Source of the DNA: Mycobacterium pseudokansasii
Lineage (GTDB): Bacteria > Actinomycetota > Actinomycetes > Mycobacteriales > Mycobacteriaceae
Direction: 5' to 3'
Length of the DNA: 64,000 nucleotides
NCBI RefSeq assembly: GCF_900566075.1
Contig: NZ_UPHU01000001.1
Coordinates: forward strand, 1,922,001-1,986,000
A program made the translations under genes and the position numbers. Under the pieces are notes generated by a model. The model was not told the origin of the DNA. It saw only the letters and a list, made by a program, of their open reading frames with translations, and did no database searches. This document shows positions 56,937 to 64,000 of this stretch, in pieces. Every line of letters begins with the position of its first letter. The stretch's first letter is position 1.

Positions 56937-59900
56937 TCAGCCCGCATCCAGGCTGGACAAGTCCACCAGGGCGCCCGCCTCGGGTGCCTCAATCGTTTCG
57001 CTCTCGTCATGCTCGGCCGCGATGGCCTCCTGGATCAGCTCGCTTAGTGTGGCCGGGAAGATCCGCGCCAGCGTTTCCACCGTTGCTGCGGGGATGCGGC
57101 GGGTGTCATACCACCAATCGAGATGCAATGAGCCACCAGAGCGATACGCCCGGAGCTCGATCGCGTGGCCCAACCCAGGGATTGTCTCGCGCACGGGCAT
57201 CGTTATGTCGGAGTCGAACTGTACCGGTGCATCGGTGCTCGGCAGCTCGGGAATGACGCCCGCATACCGGAAGTGGAGGTCGGGGGTGCGCTGCGCACCG
57301 AGCATGCGTCCGGTCGGCGCATACAGATACCGCAGCAGCCCGTAGCCAATCCCATAGTGCGGAACGGATTTAACGGTGTCGTGAACGGCGTCCAACTGTT
57401 GAATCGCAGATCCGTTCCCGCATGCCAGCGCAACCGGGTAGTACGTCGTAAACCAGCCGACGGTTCTACGCAGGTCGACGTCCGGCCGTAGCACCGAGCG
57501 CCCCTCGCCCTCGAGTTCGACGGCGACCACACCGCCACCGACCGCCTTGCCTATGGTTCGGCCGAGCGCGGCCAGCACGATCTCCTGGATCGACCGCCGG
57601 AACCTGCGCCGAGCATCGTCGAGTTCGAATGTCTGCTCGACGCTCAGCGTCGTTGAGAACTTGGTCAGATCCTCGGTGCTGGGCGGTTGCGTGATGTCTT
57701 GGTCAGCCAGCCACAAGGTCGCCTTCGTCGAATTCTCGATCCAGTAGGAGCGAGTGTCGAGGGCTGCGGGATGCGTCGCGAGGGCCGCGCAGCGAACCGA
57801 CCAATCCCGCCACCCGGTGGTGACCGGCTCCAGCGTGATCTCCTCGCCCGCCAGCCGGTGCCCGAACGCGGTGACGATGTCGCTTCCCAGGATTTGACGC
57901 GACGCGTCGTCGCTGACCATCTCGTGCACGGCCAGCCCCAGGTGGTGCGGACCGCCGTGCCCACCGGTGATATGCACTGCTGCCAGCGGCGCATCCGAAT
58001 CACCTTGATCTGAGAGCAATTCGGCCAGAATCTTCGACACCGCAGCCCGTTCCTCCGGGCTGCCGGCGGACACGTCATCAGGAAGTGACACCGTCGAAAG
58101 CCGAGTGAATTCCCCGGATGGTGCGATGTGTTGCTCCCACATTCCGGCATTGTCGACGAGCTGCAGCCGCAATGCGTCGTGGTGGTTGGCCACCGCGGTC
58201 AGCACTGCCCGGACGTCCTCCGAGCCGATCTTGGGGTCGAGGCGCAGGATCAACGGGACGCGCCAGCGACCGGTGTCGCGCAGTCCCCGGTCGAGGAAGT
58301 ACGCGATATTCGGCGGAACCGCCGGATGTGCATCTGCTACCGGGGCTTTGGCCAAACCACTCGCCGCGAACGAGGCATCGACGGCAGCCGTCAGCGCGGC
58401 CAAGGTCGGGTATTCGTACAGGTCCTGCGGGGTAATGGTCAGGCCCTCGTTGGCGGCGGACATCGCGATGCTGATGGCCATCAGGGAATCGCCGCCCATG
58501 CCAAAGAAATTGGCGTTTCGATCGATGGAACTGACACCCATGCACTGCTCCCAGATTCGCCGCAACGTGGTCTCGGTCTGCGACTCTCCGTTCTGTGCCA
58601 CCTCGACGGTGCCGGCACCAGTCCCCGCGCCCATCGGTGAGCCGTTGCTCCCAGCGGGAACCTGCGACCAGACCATGTGCTTGGGTTCCACCCAATGCCG
58701 TTGGCGGGCAAACGGATAACCGGGCAGGGAAACCAGCTGCGGCCGGGCCGCACGCCGCGGCGTCCAGTCGACCGAGATTCCGGCGGACCAGAGCTCACCC
58801 AGCGCGCGCAGGAAGGTGTCGCGGTCATCGGCGTTCTGAATCGGGTGCCGCATGAGCCGGACGGCGCGGTGCCCTGCCGACCACTTCGGGTGCCGTATCG
58901 CCGAACCGGTGAGGCTGCCGCCGGGACCGACCTCGACGAGGACTCGATCCGGATCTGCCAGCACCACGTCGAGTTCGTCGGCGAACCTGATCGGGGAGCT
59001 GATCTGACGTGTCCAGGTGGCCGGATCGGTGACCTGTTGCTCGGTCAACCAGGTTCCGGTGAGATTGCTCAGCAACGGCATGCGCGGAGCGCGCAGTTGC
59101 TGCCGGGACAAGAATGCCTGGAATTCATCCAACATCGGATCCATCGCGCTGGTGTGAAACGCGTGGGTGGCGCGGACCCGGCGAACGGGTATCCCGGCCT
59201 CGTTGAGACGTTGGGTGAACTGGCGAATCGCGTCCTTGGGGCCGGCGACCACGCAGTTGCCGGGATCGTTGACTGCCGAGAGCTCCGCCCCCGGTAAGAG
59301 GTACTGTGCGACCTCGTCGGGGCCCACCGCCACCGCGACCATGGCGCCGGGCGGCGATTCATGCATCAGGCGGGCCCGCAGCGCGACGGTCTTGATCGCG
59401 GTCTCGAGGTCGAATACCCCGGCCAGGGTGGCCGCGATGTATTCGCCGGTGCTGTAGCCGATGTAGGCGCCGGCACGCACGCCGTAGCTGTCGATCAGCT
59501 TGGCGAGCGCGTACTCCACGGTGAACAGCGCCGGTTGCGATCGGTCGATGCGCTCCAGATCCGTTGCGGTCCCGCTGAACACCTCGGCGGGTAGATCAAT
59601 GCCCATCTCGTCGCGGAATCCGGCGGCGCAGGTGTCGAAGTGTTCGGCGAAAACGGGCTCGGTGTCGTAGAGCCCCTTCGCCATGCCGATGTGCTGCGCG
59701 CCCTGCCCGGGAAACAGGAACACGACGCGGTCCGGCGTTGGTGTCGCCCTTGTGGTCGTCGTGGTTGCTTCGGAGGCACCGTCGGTGCCGGACTCGCCGA
59801 CGAAGACGTTGTCGTGCTCGGCCGCCCGCAAGACCTTGACGGCGTGTTCGCGGTCGTGGACGACGGCGGCCATCGCGATGTTGTGCTTGCGGCGCCGGGT

Positions 59901-61370
59901 GAGGGTGTAGGCCACGTCGGACACGTCCGCGCAGTCCGGCCGTTCCAGCGCGCTGGCCAAGGCATCCCGCGACTCCCGCAGCGCGGCAGTCGTTTTCGCG
60001 GACAGCAGCAGCACCTGAGGTCCGGTGGTCGCGGTGTGGGCAGGAGCCGGCGGGGCTTGTTCCAGAACGACGTGTGCGTTGGTACCGCCGACCCCGAACG
60101 AGCTCACCCCGGCCCGAAGCACGCCGTCCCACTCCCACGGGCCGTACTTGCTTTGCACGACGAATGGACTCTGGTCGAGCCGCAGCTCGGGGTTCGGGCT
60201 GGTGTAGTGCAGTGTCGCGGGGATCGCCTGGTGCTTCAGGCACAGGATCGTCTTGATCAGACCCGCGATTCCGGCGGCGACTTCCAGGTGGCCGATGTTG
60301 GACTTGACCGAGCCGAGCACGCACGGGCCCGGGCGGGGCGTTTCGGAGAACTCGAATGCCGTTCGCAGCCCTTGGATTTCGATGGGGTCACCCAGCGGGG
60401 TGCCGGTGCCGTGGCACTCGACATAGCTGACGGTCGAGGAATCGATGCCGGCCACCGCGTGGGCTTCGGCGATGACGTCGGCCTGGGCGGCCGGGTTGGG
60501 GGCCGCGTAGCCCATTTTCGCCGATCCGTCGTTGTTGATCGCCGATCCGCGGATGACGGCGTGAATGCGGTCGCCGGCGTCGATGGCCGCCTGCAACGGC
60601 TTGAGCGCCACCATCGCCACACCGCTGCCGAAGACGGTGCCGTCGGCGCGCACGTCGAAGGGCCGGCAATGGCCGACCGCCGACACCATCGATCCCGGCG
60701 AGTTCCAGTAACCGACACGGTGCGGGATGCACAACGACGACCCGCCGGCCAGGGCCATGTCGCACTCGCCGGACAGCAGGCTCAGGCAGGCCAGGTGCAC
60801 GGCGACCAGCGAGGACGAGCATGCGGTTTGGACCGCGATGCTCGGGCCACGCAAGTTGAACGCATGGGATATCCGCGTCGCCAGGAAATCCTTGTCGTTC
60901 TGCAGGAACAGGCTGAACTGGTCGAAGTTGAGTCCCTCGGCCAGCACGGCGTTCGGGTCTCGATGCGACAGCAGGTTGTGTAGCAGATAGCCGCTGGGAG
61001 AGCTGGTTCCGTACACGCCGATCGAGCCGTCGAACTGGGCGGGGTCACAGCCGGCGTCCTCGAGCGCATGCCACGCGCATTGCAGGAACAGCCGGTGCTG
61101 CGGGTCGAGCACCTGCGCGGCCAGTGGGGGGAATCCGAAGAAGTCCGCGTCGAATTCGTCTATCCCGTCCAGTAGCGGTGCGCGGCGCACGTATGCCGGG
61201 TCGGCCAGCGTCTTGTCGCTGACCCCCGCGTTGCGCAGTTCCTGTTCCGACAGCGTGACGATCGACTCCTTGCCGCGCCGAAGATTGCTCCAAAAGGTCG
61301 ACAGATCGTTCGCGCCCGGGAATCTGCCGGCCATGCCGACTACCGCGATGGCGTTGTCGGGTGTGCTCAC
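56937..61370 (-). CDS. ppsE: Phenolphthiocerol/phthiocerol synthase subunit PpsE
   Basis: 1477 residues, GTG start at 61370 overlapping the ppsD stop (GTGA). Domains: KS (Cys184 in QTACSSSL, HGTGTPLGDP), AT (Ser640 in GYSTGE, not the usual GHSxG; HAFHTS follows), ACP (Ser962 in GMGGDSLMAI) and a C-terminal condensation-like domain (about 1010-1470) with HEMVSDD that likely mediates chain release. It adds the last extender (malonyl or methylmalonyl) of the phthiocerol chain. Upstream of drrA with 11 bases between. Confidence 0.95.
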   Translation of the reverse strand: MSTPDNAIAVVGMAGRFPGANDLSTFWSNLRRGKESIVTLSEQELRNAGVSDKTLADPAYVRRAPLLDGIDEFDADFFGFPPLAAQVLDPQHRLFLQCAWHALEDAGCDPAQFDGSIGVYGTSSPSGYLLHNLLSHRDPNAVLAEGLNFDQFSLFLQNDKDFLATRISHAFNLRGPSIAVQTACSSSLVAVHLACLSLLSGECDMALAGGSSLCIPHRVGYWNSPGSMVSAVGHCRPFDVRADGTVFGSGVAMVALKPLQAAIDAGDRIHAVIRGSAINNDGSAKMGYAAPNPAAQADVIAEAHAVAGIDSSTVSYVECHGTGTPLGDPIEIQGLRTAFEFSETPRPGPCVLGSVKSNIGHLEVAAGIAGLIKTILCLKHQAIPATLHYTSPNPELRLDQSPFVVQSKYGPWEWDGVLRAGVSSFGVGGTNAHVVLEQAPPAPAHTATTGPQVLLLSAKTTAALRESRDALASALERPDCADVSDVAYTLTRRRKHNIAMAAVVHDREHAVKVLRAAEHDNVFVGESGTDGASEATTTTTRATPTPDRVVFLFPGQGAQHIGMAKGLYDTEPVFAEHFDTCAAGFRDEMGIDLPAEVFSGTATDLERIDRSQPALFTVEYALAKLIDSYGVRAGAYIGYSTGEYIAATLAGVFDLETAIKTVALRARLMHESPPGAMVAVAVGPDEVAQYLLPGAELSAVNDPGNCVVAGPKDAIRQFTQRLNEAGIPVRRVRATHAFHTSAMDPMLDEFQAFLSRQQLRAPRMPLLSNLTGTWLTEQQVTDPATWTRQISSPIRFADELDVVLADPDRVLVEVGPGGSLTGSAIRHPKWSAGHRAVRLMRHPIQNADDRDTFLRALGELWSAGISVDWTPRRAARPQLVSLPGYPFARQRHWVEPKHMVWSQVPAGSNGSPMGAGTGAGTVEVAQNGESQTETTLRRIWEQCMGVSSIDRNANFFGMGGDSLMAISIAMSAANEGLTITPQDLYEYPTLAALTAAVDASFAASGLAKAPVADAHPAVPPNIAYFLDRGLRDTGRWRVPLILRLDPKIGSEDVRAVLTAVANHHDALRLQLVDNAGMWEQHIAPSGEFTRLSTVSLPDDVSAGSPEERAAVSKILAELLSDQGDSDAPLAAVHITGGHGGPHHLGLAVHEMVSDDASRQILGSDIVTAFGHRLAGEEITLEPVTTGWRDWSVRCAALATHPAALDTRSYWIENSTKATLWLADQDITQPPSTEDLTKFSTTLSVEQTFELDDARRRFRRSIQEIVLAALGRTIGKAVGGGVVAVELEGEGRSVLRPDVDLRRTVGWFTTYYPVALACGNGSAIQQLDAVHDTVKSVPHYGIGYGLLRYLYAPTGRMLGAQRTPDLHFRYAGVIPELPSTDAPVQFDSDITMPVRETIPGLGHAIELRAYRSGGSLHLDWWYDTRRIPAATVETLARIFPATLSELIQEAIAAEHDESETIEAPEAGALVDLSSLDAG

Positions 61371-64000
61371 AGGTCTTGTCCTCCCTGTATTTGAGGTTTA
61401 GGGGGTGTAGGTCGCCGCCGTATCGCGGCTCCATGTCGTGCTGCCGCGCGCTGCTGCGCCCGGTCGCGGACGGTGGCCATGCTTTTTTGGTTTTCCAGCG
61501 TCTGGTCGGGGCCCGAGAGCCCGAGTTGACGCATCAGGTCGACGGTCAGGTCGTGCAGGGACGCCCCCTGCAAGATCAGAGCCACCGGCGGTTCCACGCC
61601 GAAGTCGGCCCGCGCGCCGTTGCGGATCCGCACCGCCATCAAGGAGTCCAGGCCCAGCTCCGTCAGCGGTACGGCGGGATCGACAGCTGACCGGTCAGCG
61701 TAGCCCATTACCGCCGCGATCCGCGCGCGCATCCGCTCGGTCACCACCCGCTGAGCCTCGCCCGCGTCGAGGTCGGCAAGCGCGTCGGGGCCGGGCCAGT
61801 CGCCGAGATCGCCCGCCGAGTCCAACTCCTCGACCACCCGGGTGAAGTAGCTGATGCCGCGGATCTCCGGGAACGCGATCAGAGCCCGGTCGGCACGCAG
61901 CCTTGCGACGCCGGTGCGGGCCCGGCCGGCGGCCAGCAGCGAGTCCAGAGCCTCGATGCCCTCCGCCGGGGTGATGGTGTCGAGGACGCTGCCGACCAGG
62001 GCTTGCGCGACGCCCACCTCCGACCACGGCCCCCAGTTGATCACCGCCGCCGGCAGGCCGGACGCCCGGCGCCAGGTGACCAGCGCGTCGAGCCAGGCAC
62101 TGGCGCAGGCGTAGGCAGCCTGGCCGGGAGAACCCAATAGTGAAGCAACGGAGGAGAATCCGAGCCACCAGTCGAGCTGGCAGCCCTCGGCGGCGTGGTG
62201 CATCCGCAGCGCTCCGGCCGCTTTGGGTGCCCATACCCGTTCCAGGGTGTCCCTGCTCATGGAGAACACCAGGCTGTCTTCGATGACCGCGGCGGCATGC
62301 ACGACACCGCGTAATTCAGCACCCGCTTGTCCCGCTGCCTCGATGAGGCTTTCGGCCACGCCCGGCGCCGCGACGTCGCCGCGGACGACCACGATGTCGG
62401 CGCGGGCTTCCAACGCGGCCAAGGCCTTGCGCTGGTCATCGGTGGGTTCGCTGCGGCCATTGAGCACCACCCGGCCGGCGCCGCGGTCCACCAGCCATTT
62501 CGCGACGACCAACCCAAGTCCGCCGAGACCACCGGTGACGACGTAGGAGGCTCCGGGGCGGACCACCGGATGACCCGCTTGTGCATCGAAAGTGGCGCGC
62601 GACAGGCGTTCGACGAACCTGCGGTCACCCCGCCACGCGATCACGTCGTCATTGCCCGAGTCCCCCAGTTCCGCGGTCAGCGCGGCGAGCGGGTCTGGCA
62701 TGCCGTCCAGGTCGACCAGGGTGGCGCGCATATCGGGATGCTCGAAGGCCAGTGCCCGCACCAAACCCTTCAAGGATGCCGTTGCGGGGGCTCCCGGGTC
62801 GTCGTCGTGAACGGCCAGCCCGCCGCCGGTGACCAACCACAGCCGCGGCGAGCGGCCGTGCCAGGTGCCCACGACCGCGCGAACCACGGTCGTGATCGAC
62901 CACACCCGGTCTCGCGCCGCGACCAGTCCGTCGTCCAATCCGGTCGAGACGCCGCCGACGAAGACGACCAGGCCGACGGGCGGGTGGTCCGGATCGCCCG
63001 CCGTTTCCGCAAATGCGGCCAGCACCGCCGGTTCGTCGCCGAGATCGGCGGTGAGCACCCGCCGCACCGGCGAACGCCACCGCTCGATGAACTGGTCGGC
63101 CATGAGCCGGGTTCGGCCGTCCGCGGTCGCGTCGGTGAGCACCAGCCAACTGCCGGGTGCGGTCTCGCATCCCGCCTGTGGGCCGGTCTCGACCGTGATC
63201 GGGCTTTCGACCCACTCGGCATCGAAGATCTTCTGCGCCAACGGCAGCGGCACCGCCCTGCGCTCGACCCGGCGCAGGTAGATGCCGCCGATTTCGGCCG
63301 CTACCTGCCCGGCGTCGTCGATCAAGACGACGTTGCCCAGCTTGCCGGCGCCGCCGTCGAGGTTGGTCAGCTGGGCGCGACATGTGACGTGGCGGCCGAT
63401 GTCGCGGTAGACCCGAACCTTGTCGAAGGACACCGGCAGATAGCTGGCTTCGGCTGACCCCGCGACCTCGCCGTCGGGTATTGCGGCACCCAGGCTTTGC
63501 AGGGCCGCATCCAGCATGGCCGGATGAAGCCGGTATCCGGGGTGCCGTGGAGCCTCGTCGGGAAGGGCGATCTCGGTTTCGGCGGAACCGTCGGACATAC
63601 GCGATATTCGGCTCAGCGCCGCGAAGGCGGGACCGTGGTGTTGACCGGTCTGGCGAAGCAGGGCATAGAAATCGGCGGGCGACACGGTTGCCGTGGTGGA
63701 AGAACGATGCGCCTCCGGGCGGGTGCGCGCGGTGTCTCGCGGCACCTGTTCGACCCTGGCAGTGGCGTGCCGGCGGAAGTCGCCGTTGGGCGAGCGGGAA
63801 TAGATTTCGACCCGAATCCCGCTGTCTCCGTTGCGAATCAACTGGGTGGTCAGCTGGGTGTGGTTGTCGAGGGGCAGCATCTGCTCGACCTCGAACTGGT
63901 TGATGCCGATCGAGTCGGCGGATACGCCCAGCGCATCGGCACCCGCAGCCAACGCGATCTCGGCGAACGCCGCGGCCGGCATGATCGGTTGGCCGAAAAC
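61367..64000 (-). CDS. ppsD: Phenolphthiocerol/phthiocerol synthase subunit PpsD (partial, 5' end outside window)
   Basis: The frame is open to the window edge, giving about 877 C-terminal residues. Visible domains: DH, entering at FGQPIMPAAAFAEIALAAG (first about 250 residues), a long structural region, KR ([18 protein letters not shown] near fragment residue 488, then LLGSPGQAAYACASAW) and ACP (phosphopantetheine Ser in LGLDSLMAV, fragment residue 786). No ER appears between DH and KR, in line with the need for the trans enoyl reductase encoded at 17567-18823. Four-base overlap with ppsE. Confidence 0.95.
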   Translation of the reverse strand, partial: VFGQPIMPAAAFAEIALAAGADALGVSADSIGINQFEVEQMLPLDNHTQLTTQLIRNGDSGIRVEIYSRSPNGDFRRHATARVEQVPRDTARTRPEAHRSSTTATVSPADFYALLRQTGQHHGPAFAALSRISRMSDGSAETEIALPDEAPRHPGYRLHPAMLDAALQSLGAAIPDGEVAGSAEASYLPVSFDKVRVYRDIGRHVTCRAQLTNLDGGAGKLGNVVLIDDAGQVAAEIGGIYLRRVERRAVPLPLAQKIFDAEWVESPITVETGPQAGCETAPGSWLVLTDATADGRTRLMADQFIERWRSPVRRVLTADLGDEPAVLAAFAETAGDPDHPPVGLVVFVGGVSTGLDDGLVAARDRVWSITTVVRAVVGTWHGRSPRLWLVTGGGLAVHDDDPGAPATASLKGLVRALAFEHPDMRATLVDLDGMPDPLAALTAELGDSGNDDVIAWRGDRRFVERLSRATFDAQAGHPVVRPGASYVVTGGLGGLGLVVAKWLVDRGAGRVVLNGRSEPTDDQRKALAALEARADIVVVRGDVAAPGVAESLIEAAGQAGAELRGVVHAAAVIEDSLVFSMSRDTLERVWAPKAAGALRMHHAAEGCQLDWWLGFSSVASLLGSPGQAAYACASAWLDALVTWRRASGLPAAVINWGPWSEVGVAQALVGSVLDTITPAEGIEALDSLLAAGRARTGVARLRADRALIAFPEIRGISYFTRVVEELDSAGDLGDWPGPDALADLDAGEAQRVVTERMRARIAAVMGYADRSAVDPAVPLTELGLDSLMAVRIRNGARADFGVEPPVALILQGASLHDLTVDLMRQLGLSGPDQTLENQKSMATVRDRAQQRAAARHGAAIRRRPTPPKPQIQGGQDL

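Noticed and set aside
1-64000. tRNA, rRNA, complete insertion sequence or phage genes
   Set aside because: Looked for tRNA-like CCA-end cloverleafs, transposase cores and integrase motifs by eye; none found beyond the short relics near 33.5 and 38.1 kb.

Overview
The window is high-GC mycobacterial DNA and is almost entirely the locus for phthiocerol dimycocerosates (DIM/PDIM) and phenolic glycolipid (PGL). Protein lengths and gene order match the Mycobacterium tuberculosis Rv2934-Rv2963 block, read here in the opposite direction. A PE_PGRS gene, an intact pks15/1 and the presence of DIM/PGL genes at all point to a slow-growing, PGL-producing Mycobacterium. The glycosylation part is larger than in M. 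tuberculosis.

Layout. 1-0.8 kb: the start of a copper-type permease (Rv2963-like) behind a textbook RicR/CsoR palindrome. 1.2-16 kb: a glycan island with two tandem Rv2962c/Rv2958c-type glycosyltransferases, gmd and epiA for GDP-fucose, a GT4 and a GT2 (Rv2957-like) glycosyltransferase, five putative sugar methyltransferases, and two copies of a Gfo/Idh/MocA oxidoreductase bracketing a low-GC methyltransferase. 16.2-17.6 kb: a PapA-like acyltransferase. 17.6-21.1 kb: the lipid-tailoring trio Rv2953 (trans enoyl reductase), Rv2952 (methyltransferase) and Rv2951c (ketoreductase). 21.3-32.3 kb: the p-hydroxyphenylalkanoate operon fadD29, Rv2949c (chorismate lyase), fadD22 and an unbroken pks15/1. 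32.6-33.3 kb: lppX. 33.7-38 kb: a PE_PGRS gene and a secreted PLC-like hydrolase, flanked by a 43-bp perfect direct repeat. 38.2-49.6 kb: mmpL7 and fadD28 diverging from mas. 49.9-52.1 kb: a Rv2952 paralogue and a relocated Rv2959c orthologue. 52.9-64 kb: papA5, drrC, drrB, drrA, ppsE and the 3' part of ppsD, all on the minus strand.

How it works together (established for the orthologues). Rv2949c makes p-hydroxybenzoate, FadD22 activates it, and Pks15/1 extends it to p-hydroxyphenylalkanoate. FadD29 hands the product to the Pps line, where PpsD works with Rv2953 as trans enoyl reductase. Rv2951c reduces and Rv2952 methylates the phthiodiolone end. Mas and FadD28 make mycocerosates, and PapA5 esterifies them to the diol. 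MmpL7, DrrABC and LppX export the lipid. The glycosyltransferases, methyltransferases and acyltransferase decorate the phenol.

Inference. Four glycosyltransferases, a GDP-fucose pathway, one extra acyltransferase, several O-methyltransferase candidates and Gfo/Idh/MocA sugar reductases would fit a fucose-containing, acetylated tetrasaccharide PGL like that of M. kansasii/M. gastri. This is a hypothesis from gene content, not a species assignment. No tRNA, rRNA, CRISPR array or complete insertion sequence was seen.
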